Below are positions 38,876 to 47,762 of a DNA stretch of 64,000 nt, piece after piece. The stretch comes from Lacticaseibacillus thailandensis DSM 22698 = JCM 13996 (GTDB lineage Bacteria; Bacillota; Bacilli; Lactobacillales; Lactobacillaceae): NCBI RefSeq assembly GCF_001312865.1, contig NZ_BBER01000002.1, positions 186,001-250,000 of the forward strand, in the 5' to 3' direction. The notes under the pieces were generated by a model, which saw nothing but the letters and a program-made list of their open reading frames with translations, made no database searches and had not been told where the DNA came from. The translations under genes and the position numbers were made by a program. Within the stretch, counting starts at the first letter, position 1, and every line of letters starts with the position of its first letter.

Positions 38876-38899
38876 AGTTGTTTCCTCCTAATAATTATT

Positions 38900-38916
38900 A
38901 ATCGTGCACGACTGAT
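38900..38916. promoter_or_regulatory. OhrR/MarR operator, oxidoreductase copy
   Basis: The perfect palindrome TCGTGCACGA at 38902-38911, within a 17-bp stretch (AATCGTGCACGACTGAT) whose complement recurs ahead of the marR gene. It sits upstream of the oxidoreductase ribosome-binding site. Confidence 0.7.
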
Positions 38917-38935
38917 ACGGTGGAAAGCAACCGCC

Positions 38936-39364
38936 CTAGTTGTTCAGGGCGGCAATCAATTTTTCGTTCAGTGCGAGCGCCTCGCGGTAATCATCCAGTG
39001 TCAGGGCGTAGTGACCCAAGCAGTCCGCTAACGTTTGGTGAATCGGGTCCTCGTTAGCACGGGCCTGGTCGGTGAGGCTGACGATCAACCGCCGCTTATC
39101 TGTAGCCGGATGGGTGCGGTTGACCCAACCACTTTGGGCCAACCGACGAACGAGGGGCGTCAGCGTGTTGGAGCTGAGGTGCAAAGTTACGCCCAGTTCC
39201 CGTAGCTCCTGGTGGTCGTGTTCCCACAACGCCGTGAGCAGTAAGTATTGCGGATAGGTGAGGCCGTATGGGCTCAGCGCCTCCTGGTAGAACTTGTTAA
39301 AGAGTCGGTTAACGTTGTAGACGCTGAAGCACAGTTGGTCCGCTAAATGAACATGAGTAGACAT
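38936..39364 (-). CDS. ohrR: MarR family regulator, OhrR-like
   Basis: 142-residue winged-helix regulator. The N-terminus LADQLCFSVYNVNRLFNKFY has the conserved reactive Cys of OhrR proteins at residue 12, and YGLTYPQYLLLTALWEHD is characteristic. OhrR represses peroxide-defence genes until the Cys is oxidised by organic peroxides. Here the neighbour is a disulfide oxidoreductase rather than the usual Ohr peroxidase. Palindromes before both genes suggest auto- and co-regulation. Confidence 0.85.
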   Translation of the reverse strand: MSTHVHLADQLCFSVYNVNRLFNKFYQEALSPYGLTYPQYLLLTALWEHDHQELRELGVTLHLSSNTLTPLVRRLAQSGWVNRTHPATDKRRLIVSLTDQARANEDPIHQTLADCLGHYALTLDDYREALALNEKLIAALNN

Positions 39365-39378
39365 GATTTCCTCCGTAT

Positions 39379-39395
39379 CAGTCGTGCACGATTGA
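39379..39395. promoter_or_regulatory. OhrR/MarR operator, marR copy
   Basis: TCGTGCACGA at 39382-39391 within ATCAGTCGTGCACGATT, the reverse complement of the site at 38900. It lies 15 bp upstream of the marR start. Confidence 0.7.
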
Positions 39396-39523
39396 GATTA
39401 GTATAGGGCTTACCCGCCAATAAGGCAAATGGCGGATAATGTCACATATAATTGACATAAGCAAGTACAGGTAGTATCTTATTGGTGTCAGATATATATG
39501 ACAGTTAAGCGCGAGGTGGCAGA

Positions 39524-39733
39524 ATGAATCATGTACGTGAATATCGTCGTGCACGGCACTTATCGCAGTTAGCACTCGCTAACGAAATTGGGGTTGCCCG
39601 GCAGACGGTTAACTTGATTGAGAACGGTAAGTATAACCCCTCGCTAGACCTTTGTTTGCGGTTAGCGTGGGTGTTGGGGACGGATTTGAACACCTTATTT
39701 TGGAGGCAGCAAGATGAAGCAGACCAAAGTTAG
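39524..39733 (+). CDS. Small XRE-family HTH regulator
   Basis: 69-residue protein consisting only of a Cro/CI-type helix-turn-helix (LSQLALANEIGVARQTVNLI, about residues 13-32). Such minimal regulators are commonly paired with a downstream membrane protein. It overlaps the DUF3278 gene by 20 bp, so they are translated from one transcript. A GAGGTGG site precedes ATG 39524. Confidence 0.88.
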   Translation: MNHVREYRRARHLSQLALANEIGVARQTVNLIENGKYNPSLDLCLRLAWVLGTDLNTLFWRQQDEADQS

Positions 39734-40262
39734 TTGGAACGACCGGCTGATCAAGTGGTTCTTTGGTATCCCGGGTGTGGTGGACGAGCACATTCGGGCC
39801 GCGGTTGGTCGCACTGCAGTTTGGGGCTTAGTGTCAATATTTCTCTTTGACTTACTCAGTAGCTTTGCGTTGAGCTTGTATGCGGTCAAAGCTGAGCAAG
39901 TTAACTTTGAACACCTGTTTTACGTTGCATTAATAACGCAGATGGTGGGTCTATTCGTGGTGGTAGTGGCGGTGGTGCTATTACCGTTGGAGCGCACTGA
40001 TATCTTTTGGCAAGAAGTCAGTCCCGCGCAGCAGAAGCAGGCCGTGCGGAAGCTCCGACGGCGGTATGCCTACCTACTGCCCATTATTTTCATTGCGGAG
40101 TGGTTGCTGAACACGGCGATGGACTACGACCATGGTAGTTTCTGGCGGTTGATGTTCAGCTGGCGCGAATTACATCCAGCCTTGAGGTTTGTCATCATAC
40201 TGGGTATTGTAATGTATGCTTATGAGCGCTGGCGCATCCGTACGGTCAAGGATGATGATTGA
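39714..40262 (+). CDS. DUF3278-like membrane protein
   Basis: 182-residue integral membrane protein with four predicted helices (LVSIFLFDLLSSFALSLYAV, LITQMVGLFVVVVAVVLLPL, LLPIIFIAEWLL and FVIILGIVMYAY). It resembles the DUF3278 family found in lactobacilli next to small XRE regulators. GGAGG precedes ATG 39714 inside the regulator gene. The pair may act as regulator and membrane partner; function is unknown. Confidence 0.7.
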   Translation: MKQTKVSWNDRLIKWFFGIPGVVDEHIRAAVGRTAVWGLVSIFLFDLLSSFALSLYAVKAEQVNFEHLFYVALITQMVGLFVVVVAVVLLPLERTDIFWQEVSPAQQKQAVRKLRRRYAYLLPIIFIAEWLLNTAMDYDHGSFWRLMFSWRELHPALRFVIILGIVMYAYERWRIRTVKDDD

Positions 40263-40267
40263 GGTGG

Positions 40268-40302
40268 CAAAGTGGTTGTGGTAGGTACAGCCACTTTTTT
40301 TG
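40268..40302 (+). terminator. Terminator after the DUF3278 gene
   Basis: AAAGTGGTTGT pairs with ACAGCCACTTT (G-U allowed), followed by a T-run. Confidence 0.8.
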
Positions 40303-40320
40303 TTGGACTTGATTAATTGG

Positions 40321-40502
40321 TATTGGCTTCAGTCTCGCGGTTGAGCTGACGTGCAGCCTCCGAGTGGCAGCGCGCACGCCTGGAGGGGTTAGTACTGCCC
40401 TGTCATGTCGCTGGATCTGAAGGCCTAGTGGTATTGGGCTTCAGTCTCTCGGCTGAGCTGACGCGCAGCCTCCGAGTGGCAGCGCGTACGCCCTGAAGGG
40501 CT
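40321..40502. repeat. Two ~70-bp GC-rich direct repeats, 111-bp offset
   Basis: Copy 1 (40321-40390) and copy 2 (40432-40502) share long identical blocks such as GCAGCCTCCGAGTGGCAGCG. Each contains complementary segments that could fold. No coding frame is evident. The pair lies between a terminator and the symporter promoter region. Confidence 0.7.
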
Positions 40503-40591
40503 ACGCGCTGCGCAATTTCACAAAAAAAAGTCCACCATTCACTAACTAATACCATTATAATGAAATCATTCTATTAAGCGGGGTGTTGGCG

Positions 40592-41898
40592 ATGCATACA
40601 CATAGACGGCTCCATATTTCTACCAGTTGGCAAATCCTCATTGGCCTGATTCTGGGCCTCATCTTGGGAACCGTTTTCTACCAAAATAAAACGGCAATTA
40701 CCGCCATGAACAACGTGGGGACCATGTTTATCGACCTGATCCAAATGATTGTTTTGCCCATCGTGATCTCCTGCCTGACCGTGGGTATCGCCAGCATGGG
40801 GGATGTCCGCAAACTGGGTCGCGTTGGCGTGAAGACCCTGGTCTACTTTGAAATCATCACCACCATCGCCATCATCCTCGGGCTCGTCATTGCCAACGTG
40901 TTCCATCCGGGAACCCTGGTCAACATCAAGTCACTGACGGCGACCAACATTAGCCAGTACGTAGCCAGCGCCAAAACGGTAGCTAAGGATGGCAGCCTCT
41001 GGACGTTGGTCAAGAGCATCATCCCCACCAACATCTTTGCCTCGCTCAGCGCCGGTAACATGATGCCCATCATTTTCTTCTGCGTGCTATTTGGGCTCGG
41101 TACGGCGTCGCTCGGCAGTAAGGGACAAATCATTATTGATTTTCTGGATGCCGTTTCCCAGGTGATGTTCAAAGTCACCAACTGGGTCATGAAGACGGCG
41201 CCCATTGGGGTGTGCGCCTGATTGGTGCCACCATTGCGCAGATGGGCCTGTCCGCGTTGAAACCCCTGGGATACTTCATCTTGTTAACCTACGTGGCCTT
41301 TGCCTCCTGATTGTGGTGGTCATGGGGCTGACTGCACGGTTGTTTGGCTTACGTCTCGCCACATCTTCAGCGTGATCAAGGACGAAGTGATCCTAGCGTT
41401 TTCCACGTCTAGTTCCGAAACCGTGTTACCACGATTAATGGACAAAATGGAAAATTATGGTGTTAGCCGCAGCATTGTCTCGTTCGTCATCCCCACGGGT
41501 TACTCCTTCAATCTCGATGGAGCGGCGGTTTATGAGTCGTTGGCCGCGTTGTTCCTGGCGCAGGCTACAACATTAACCTGACGCTGATGCAGCAGTTATC
41601 GTTGGTATTGATTTTAATGCTGACGTCCAAAGGTACTGCGGGGGTCAGCGGCGCCGTCTTTGTGGTCTTGCTGGCGACCATGTCCAGCATTGGCGTGCCA
41701 ACCTCGGGGCTGGCGTTTATCGCCGGTATCGACCGGATTGTTGATATGGGCCGCACCGCCGTCAACGTCTTTGGCAACTCCCTGGCGTCCGTAGTGGTGG
41801 CCAAATCGGAAGGTGAGTTTGACGCTGACCAAGCGCAGCGGTACCTTGAGCAGGTACGTGGTCACAACCGGGCCGTTCAGTCCGGTGCGGCCGAATAA
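40592..41898 (+). CDS. Dicarboxylate/amino acid:cation symporter (GltP/DctA type), four frameshifts
   Basis: Sodium- or proton-coupled importer of the DAACS family for glutamate or C4-dicarboxylates, about 435 residues. Signatures are the serine-rich [12 protein letters not shown] of hairpin 1, [20 protein letters not shown] of hairpin 2 and [17 protein letters not shown] 40592 follows GGGGTG. One-base losses near 41219, 41308, 41357 and 41568 break the frame; all family motifs are nevertheless present. A 2-hydroxyacid dehydrogenase follows after 20 bp, so the pair may import and use a hydroxy or dicarboxylic acid. Confidence 0.78.
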
Positions 41899-41918
41899 GT
41901 AATGGGTAGGTGGAATGG

Positions 41919-42865
41919 ATGCAAGCAAAGGTAATTGTGCCAACCGTCGCGGATAAATTAACGGATCACTATTTAGCGCATCACGGGTACCAGGTGCTGA
42001 CGGTGGCTAACCCGTCGCAGGAGGACATTCTGCGGTTGGCGCCCGATGCGGCCGCGGTGATGATGATCAGCAAGCGCCTGACCAACGATTTGTACGACCA
42101 GATGCCCAATCTGAAAGTGTTAGCGCGGCGCGGGGTCGGCTACGATAATATTGACGTTGCCTACGCTGCCAGTCGTGGTGTGTGGGTCACCAACACACCG
42201 GGGGCCACGCCCGGGCGGTGGCTGAGGCCGCGTTGATGGACATTCTGTTGTTAGCCCGGAACATCCCGCAGACGCAGGCATGCATGCAGCAAAGCGGCTG
42301 GGCGGCCGCGTACGGGTTGCTGGGACATGAAGTTGGCAGTGCGACGGTCGGTATTGTCGGCTTTGGGCACATCGGCCAGTTACTGGCGCAATTACTGACG
42401 GGATTGGGGGCGCGCGTATTGATCTATGATCGGCACCCGCGGCCCACGCCCTATGGTAGCTTTGTGACCTGGGACGAGCTGTTCCGGCGGTCGGATTACG
42501 TGAGCCTGCACCTGGCGGCGGTACCGGACACCATTCATAGCGTTAGCGCCCACGAGTTTGGGCTGATGCCTGAACATGCGGGGTTAATCAACCTGGCCCG
42601 CGGTAGTATCGTGGATGAACCGGCGCTGATTGCCGCTTTGCAGAACGGCACAATTGGTGGCGCGGCACTGGACGTCTTTGCTGAAGAGCCCCTACCGGCG
42701 GACAACCCGCTGTGGCATCTACCGAACGTGTTGGTGACGCCACACATTGGCGCCAACACGGAGGAAGCTAACCGCACTATGGCGATGACGGCGGCGCGGA
42801 TGATCGACCAGGTGCTGTCAGGACAGCGACCAGACTTTCCCGTTAACGAACCGCAATTTAAGTAA
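41919..42865 (+). CDS. D-2-hydroxyacid dehydrogenase (frameshifted)
   Basis: NAD-dependent dehydrogenase of the phosphoglycerate-dehydrogenase group. It has VLARRGVGYDNID in the substrate domain, the NAD motif VGIVGFGHIG, catalytic Arg in LINLARGSIVDE, Glu nearby and His in TPHIGANTEE. ATG 41919 follows a GGGTAGGTGG site. One G is missing near 42210 (TPGATPGAVAEAAL after repair), giving about 315 residues. A paralogue lies at 58312. It is probably co-transcribed with the symporter. Confidence 0.85.
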
Positions 42866-42873
42866 ACGCACAG

Positions 42874-42905
42874 CAGGGCGGCCCCATTGACGGGCCGCCC
42901 TGTTT
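42874..42905 (+). terminator. Terminator of the symporter-dehydrogenase operon
   Basis: CAGGGCGGCCC (42874-42884) pairs perfectly with GGGCCGCCCTG (42892-42902), then TTTG. Confidence 0.85.
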
Positions 42906-42915
42906 GTATTGGTCG

Positions 42916-43848
42916 TTAAAAGTATTTGCGCCGCTTGAGCCACCACGCCACCATGCCGGTTAATGCGGCTGAAATAGCGAATACGATCCAGAAGCCGCTG
43001 GCACCGTGTTGCCAAGGAATCCAGGTGTTTTGGCCCCAAATACCACTGATGATGGGTGGAATTGCCAGCAAGATGGAGACACTGGTCAGCATCTTCATGA
43101 TGAGGTTCAAGTTGTTGCCCACGATGGCCGAGATGGCCGCGTTGTACTGCTCCAAAATTTGTTCGGTGCTCTCAACCAGGGTCAACCCCTCGTTCAACTC
43201 GATGTTAGCCCGGTAAAGGAGCTCACCAGCAGTACTATCGGTCGTGAACAGGTAGTCAACTTTGCGTAACTCCGCCATGACCGACTGCATGTGGCCGAGT
43301 GCGGCGCTCAGGTAAACCAAACTCTTTTCCATCGCCATAATTTCGAGCAGCAGGTCGTTGTGGGATGAACTAGTCACCCGTTTTTCCATTTTGCGGGTAG
43401 TGTCATCAACGGTATCGGCCGTCGCGGTGAATGCATCACAGACGGCGTGGATGGCGGCCGCGGCAAAGGTGGTGACGGTACCGTGCACTTCGGCGAGCCG
43501 CTCCCATTCAGTCAGGATGGGCAGCGGGGCGGCACAGGCAGTGATTAGTAAGTCGTCGTGCAGGATGAAGGCCACCGGCATGGTCTCGTAAGCGGTAATG
43601 CCGTTGGCAGTGGTTGTTTGGTACGGAGCACGGATGAGGATCAGCGCTTGGCCATCTTCCTTGTTAGCTAGATCCTCCACTCGGGGGTCAGCGTGACTGT
43701 TGGTCACGTCGACTAGCCAGGTCGTGGGGACATCGTATCGCTGTGCCAACGCGTTTGCTTGGGTGCGGTTCAAGTCGTCGATGTGTAGCCAGCGCGCCGG
43801 TCGTTCTACGGCGGCAGGCGCTGTTCCTAGTGGGCGTGGTTGTCTCAT
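42916..43848 (-). CDS. CorA-family divalent cation transporter with GQN in place of GMN
   Basis: 310-residue CorA-like channel: long soluble N-terminal domain, coiled stalk helix, and two C-terminal membrane helices (MLTSVSILLAIPPIISGIWG and FWIVFAISAALTGMVAWWL) ending in KRRKYF. The selectivity motif GMN after helix 1 reads GQN (GIWGQNTWIPW). ATG 43848 has AGGAGG upstream. Mg2+ transport is the family role, but the changed motif leaves selectivity open. Confidence 0.82.
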   Translation of the reverse strand: MRQPRPLGTAPAAVERPARWLHIDDLNRTQANALAQRYDVPTTWLVDVTNSHADPRVEDLANKEDGQALILIRAPYQTTTANGITAYETMPVAFILHDDLLITACAAPLPILTEWERLAEVHGTVTTFAAAAIHAVCDAFTATADTVDDTTRKMEKRVTSSSHNDLLLEIMAMEKSLVYLSAALGHMQSVMAELRKVDYLFTTDSTAGELLYRANIELNEGLTLVESTEQILEQYNAAISAIVGNNLNLIMKMLTSVSILLAIPPIISGIWGQNTWIPWQHGASGFWIVFAISAALTGMVAWWLKRRKYF

Positions 43849-43968
43849 GTGGTTCACCTCCTAATTCCAGTGTACGGGGGCAACCGTATGTAAAGCAACC
43901 GCTTACAATTATTTTCATTTTGGCTTAGTTAGTATGTTATTATTACCCGAGAAGAGGAGGACGAAAAG

Positions 43969-44709
43969 ATGGGTAATGATACGCGTCGGAGCCGGCATCA
44001 GCGGCGTCGGCTTGGTTGGTTGTGGGTAACAGCGGCTGTGGTAGTTGTCGTGGTAGTGGCATTGGTAGTTATTCTGGGCCCGATGCTGGCGCAGCAACGG
44101 GGACGCAATGTGGCGTCGCAAACACGGGTGACCGTTAAGTCGTCGCGCATGTCTGACGGTGCGGGCAAGACAACTAGTAGTGGTAATGCCGATGCGGCGG
44201 CCAGTAGTACTCAGCCGCGTGTTGGACGTGCAACTGATGCCACATCAAGCCAAGATACTTACCAGTATGCCGTTGGGGTTGGCGATTTTGAAGATACGAC
44301 CTACCGCGGTTATGGGGTTGACGAGCCGGCTTCCATCACTATTAACGCCGCACAGGGGGCAAGCTACAACCATATTCTGACCATTGTGTACCCACAAGAT
44401 TCGCCAGATCCGCCCATGGTTACCAAAGTAGGGGCTGAAATACAACAAGGTCCCACGACGGAGTTTAGGTTGTTTAGCGGTCACGGTAATGATGAGGAAA
44501 TTCGCACCGTGAAGGCCAATACGCAGGTTAACGTTGTGACAGCCATTGCTACTGACAACGGGCCAGCGGATGATGGGGCGCGCTACGTTGGTGAGCGCTT
44601 TTACCTGTTTTACAATGTACACGGTACGCTTTCCTTAGCGACACCCAACTTTGCGGGTAACGTTACTGAAGATCAGTTTGATGTTAAGGCTGAATACGTA
44701 CAAGAATAG
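43969..44709 (+). CDS. Uncharacterised membrane-anchored extracellular protein
   Basis: 246 residues. A basic N-terminus (TRRSRHQRRRLGW) precedes one membrane helix (a run of valines, about residues 19-37), then a Ser/Thr/Ala-rich linker and a beta-rich domain from about residue 95 (DTYQYAVGVGDFEDTTYRGY). Topology is inside-out, anchoring an extracytoplasmic domain. No family was recognised. GAGGAGG lies upstream of ATG 43969. It is a single gene between CorA and the acetyltransferase. Confidence 0.75.
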   Translation: MGNDTRRSRHQRRRLGWLWVTAAVVVVVVVALVVILGPMLAQQRGRNVASQTRVTVKSSRMSDGAGKTTSSGNADAAASSTQPRVGRATDATSSQDTYQYAVGVGDFEDTTYRGYGVDEPASITINAAQGASYNHILTIVYPQDSPDPPMVTKVGAEIQQGPTTEFRLFSGHGNDEEIRTVKANTQVNVVTAIATDNGPADDGARYVGERFYLFYNVHGTLSLATPNFAGNVTEDQFDVKAEYVQE

Positions 44710-44739
44710 CTATGGTACTGCAATGACGTGCGACTACGG

Positions 44740-44745
44740 TATAAT
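44740..44745 (+). promoter_or_regulatory. -10 box of the sugar O-acetyltransferase gene
   Basis: Consensus TATAAT, 32 bp upstream of ATG 44778; the -35 is poor. Confidence 0.4.
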
Positions 44746-44777
44746 AAAAGGCAACATAGTTTACTGAGGAGCACAAA

Positions 44778-45397
44778 ATGAGTACTGACAAGGAATATGA
44801 CCGCATGTTGGCGGGCAAGTTGTACGTGACGGATAAAATCAAGTCGTTTAACCGCGAGTGGCCCGGCAAGCGCTTGGTGCAGCGAATCAATCAGTTGCCA
44901 GCCGACCACGTACAGGAAATTATTGCCTTGGAGCGGCGAATTTTTCAGGGTGAACACGATAACGTGTTTGTCCAGCCACCGTTTGAGGTCGATTACGGCC
45001 GGCACATCAAGGTGGGCAAAAACTTTTATTGCAACGTCAACGCCATCTTTCTGGATACCAACTGGATCATCATCGGCGACAACGTAAAAATTGGGCCGCG
45101 GGTTAACTTGTTGACGGCGGGGCACCCCATCGATGCGGGTGTGCGGACGAGCCTCTTGGAATTTGCTCAACCCATCGTGATTGGCGATAATACCTGGTTG
45201 GGGGGTAACGTGACGGTGTTGCCCGGCGTGACGATCGGTAATAACGTGGTCGTTGGCGCGGGCGCGTGGTGACCAAAGACGTGCCGGACGACGTGGTGGT
45301 CGTCGGTACTCCTGCTAGGGTGTTACGCAAGATCACCGACGCGACCGCCAGTACTGGCAGCGACAAGCGGACGAGTATTATCAGGGATAAAAATTAA
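44778..45397 (+). CDS. Maltose/galactoside-type O-acetyltransferase (frameshifted near the end)
   Basis: Acetyl-CoA:sugar O-acetyltransferase with the N-terminal mac domain (YDRMLAGKLYVTDK) and left-handed beta-helix hexapeptide repeats (FVQPPFEVDYGRHIKVG, VTVLPGVTIGNNVVVGAGA). The catalytic His lies in LLTAGHPID. One G is missing near 45267; repaired, it continues VVTKDVPDDVVVVGTPARVL and ends at 45397, about 207 residues. TGAGGAG precedes ATG 44778. The broken copy at 6795 is a paralogue. Confidence 0.88.
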
Positions 45398-45443
45398 GGG
45401 AGTTGTCAACTGACCGATGGGTTAGATGGCAACTCCCTTTTGA
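45396..45443 (+). terminator. Terminator after the acetyltransferase
   Basis: AAGGGAGTTG pairs with CAACTCCCTT, followed by TTG; the loop is about 20 bases. Confidence 0.7.
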
Positions 45444-45566
45444 GACTTGGAGTACCGTTGGTGGCAATGATGCGGACGCCAACCGGGATCAATCGTCGCA
45501 GCCAGGTTCCACCCGGTACATGATTTCGTGTATACTGGCCTGGGATTAGAATTACGGGAGGGTATG

Positions 45567-46784
45567 ATGAAAGAATTCTTGCAGTTGGATCGCAACCTCA
45601 AGCTGCGTATGCTGACCATGTTTCTGGTCGCCATTTTGAATAGTTCCGTCTTACCCAACATGACTATTTATTACTCACATTACTTTGGTACGCTGGTGAC
45701 TGGGGGCCTGCTGATTGCGGTCTCGGTAGCGAGCTTTCTGGCGGGGCTGTACGGTGGCCACTTAGCTGATGTGTATGGCCGCAAGCCGGTCATGATCGGT
45801 GGCGGCCTGCTGATTGCGGTTGGGTACGCCGTGGCTGCGGCCATGAATAGTCCGTGGATTCATGACCCACAGGTGACCTTTATTGGTTTTCTCGTTGCCG
45901 GGGTCGGTTCATCAGGGGCCAATCCCGCCGAACAGGCGATGATTATTGACGCGTCGACGCCGGCTAACCGGCAGTACGTATACTCACTTAGCTACTGGAT
46001 CGTCAATATCAGTGTCATGATTGGGTCGGCGCTGGGCGGCTGGTTCTTTCGCGACTACCTCTTTGAATTACTCACCGGCATGATTGTGGTGTCGATCGTA
46101 AACCTGGGCATCGTGAGCCTGGGGATGCGGGAAATTGAGCACGCCACGGCGGCGGTATCCAATTCCCTACGGTCGCTGGTGCACGCGTACCGGGAAGTCA
46201 TGACCGACCAACGGTACCTCCTATTCTTGATTGGCTGGGTCTTTGCGTGCATCATCTCGAGCCAGCCGGATTACTACTTGGCGGTGCACCTCGGGGCAGA
46301 CTTTCACCCGACTACCATCATGGGGTTGCACCTCTACGGACAACGGATGCTATCAATGGTCACCATCACGAACACCGTAATGATTGTGGTGCTGATGGGC
46401 GTGTTTACCCGCATCAGTCGCGGGTGGCGGCTCGCCCGCACGTATACGTTGGGGGTGACGTTGAGTGCCCTCGGCTTTGCGTCGGCTTTTGTTGGCGACC
46501 GGTTCTGGCCCCTCATTTTAAGCGCCGTGATTCTGACGTTGGGGGAAATGTTTGTGGTACCATCCAGCCAAACGCTGCGGGCTGACATGATGAATCCCGC
46601 GCGCATCGGGGTGTATTCCGGCGCGATGATGGCGGTCAACCCGTTGGCGTCAGTAATCGCGGGACTACTCGTCAGCGTCTCGGGGTTGCTGGACAACTGG
46701 GGCATGGCCGCGGTAATGATTCTGTGTGGACTAGCGTCAATTGGCTTGGTGGGTAGATCCGCGGGGATGCCGGCCACTTATTAG
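45567..46784 (+). CDS. Major facilitator superfamily transporter
   Basis: 405-residue MFS permease with about 12 membrane helices. The loop 2-3 signature reads GGHLADVYGRKPVM, the usual GxLaDrxGRkxxl. It belongs to the multidrug-efflux-like MdtH/YttB type, but the substrate is unknown. ATG 45567 is favoured over ATG 45564 because it leaves 4 bp to the GGGAGGG ribosome-binding site rather than 1. The frame is intact. Confidence 0.85.
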   Translation: MKEFLQLDRNLKLRMLTMFLVAILNSSVLPNMTIYYSHYFGTLVTGGLLIAVSVASFLAGLYGGHLADVYGRKPVMIGGGLLIAVGYAVAAAMNSPWIHDPQVTFIGFLVAGVGSSGANPAEQAMIIDASTPANRQYVYSLSYWIVNISVMIGSALGGWFFRDYLFELLTGMIVVSIVNLGIVSLGMREIEHATAAVSNSLRSLVHAYREVMTDQRYLLFLIGWVFACIISSQPDYYLAVHLGADFHPTTIMGLHLYGQRMLSMVTITNTVMIVVLMGVFTRISRGWRLARTYTLGVTLSALGFASAFVGDRFWPLILSAVILTLGEMFVVPSSQTLRADMMNPARIGVYSGAMMAVNPLASVIAGLLVSVSGLLDNWGMAAVMILCGLASIGLVGRSAGMPATY

Positions 46785-46791
46785 GGCAAAA

Positions 46792-46822
46792 TAAAACGCT
46801 CACGGCAACGTGGGCGCTTTTT
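46792..46822. terminator. Bidirectional terminator
   Basis: AAACGCTCACG pairs with CGTGGGCGCTTT (G-U allowed), with As on the left and TTTTT on the right, between the convergent MFS and VTT genes. Confidence 0.75.
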
Positions 46823-46828
46823 ATATGG

Positions 46829-47417
46829 CTAAAAGTGTTGAATCATCAGCATGATCAATTTATTCATCCCCATGCTGTAGGCGAGAATCGTCCACGGCTT
46901 GCACAGTACGATAATCCACACGAACTTACGCAGGGACATTTTGGTCAACCCTGCGAGCATGCAGAGAAAGTCGTCGGGTGCAACAGGGAGCAGGATGGCG
47001 ATGGCAAAGAGACGGTCGAACCGCGGCTGGTTGTCCAGGTAGTGTTCGTACTTGTGGACAAACTTCGGGGGGGATGACGGCGTGGATAAACGGCTGACCC
47101 ACCTGACGCACGATGAGGAACGCTATGACTGAGCCCAGGCCCACGCCAACGTAGTTATAGACAAAGCCCCAGAACGGGCCAAAGATACTGACGGCAGCGA
47201 CGGTCGTCATACCACCAGGGATGATGGGAAAGGTGACCTGGATAATTTGGAGCCCGATAAAGAGGATGGGTCCCCAAATACCAGCGGTGTGCACCAACGC
47301 CTGGATGCGTTCGACCGATGAGAGGATGCCAAAGCGGTAGCAAATGATAGCCAGTGTAATGATGACGGCCAGGCCGCACAGTTGACTGACGCGTTGAACT
47401 TTGGTGGAACTCTCCAT
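46829..47417 (-). CDS. TVP38/TMEM64 (VTT domain) membrane protein, frameshifted
   Basis: About 195-residue integral membrane protein with the VTT/SNARE-associated fold: IIPGGMTTVAAVSIFGPFWG, the glycine-rich VGVGLGSVIAFLIVR re-entrant segment, and after repair FVHKYEHYLDNQPRFDRLFA and LLPVAPDDFLCMLAGLTKMS. A run of seven Gs near 47070 has one extra base. ATG 47417 has AGGAGG upstream. Proteins of this family act in lipid scrambling or undecaprenyl-lipid recycling; the role here is not fixed. Confidence 0.8.
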
Positions 47418-47762
47418 GCGTTCTGACCTCCTTCGTGGTTTGATAGGACTATTATCGGTTGCCGATGGGGTTTCGACACGGTCTCGACCCAGTTTTAACA
47501 AAAAAAGTAGGCTTCCACCGCTATTCCACCTTCATTTTGGCAAAATCTGTCGTCCCTGTCGTGGGTCCAAAGTTGTAACTGTTGCGTTGCCGCTAGTTGG
47601 TACTGGCATCCGGGGCGACGGGGTCCGCCCTGCACACACAAACCGGCCCGGTTAGGGTAAAGTACTTATCAACCCATATTGCCAACGTCGCCCAGCTGTC
47701 ATTGCGCGCAAGGTGGCGTATAATGAGGATATTCTGAACAACATTAAACGGAGGAGAGAAAC
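47418..47762. other. Intergenic region with the pepN promoter
   Basis: No gene is seen. A TATAAT box at 47719-47724 is the probable pepN -10, 39 bp ahead of the start; a good -35 is lacking. GGAGGAG lies just before the pepN ATG. The left part should hold the VTT-gene promoter. Confidence 0.45.
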
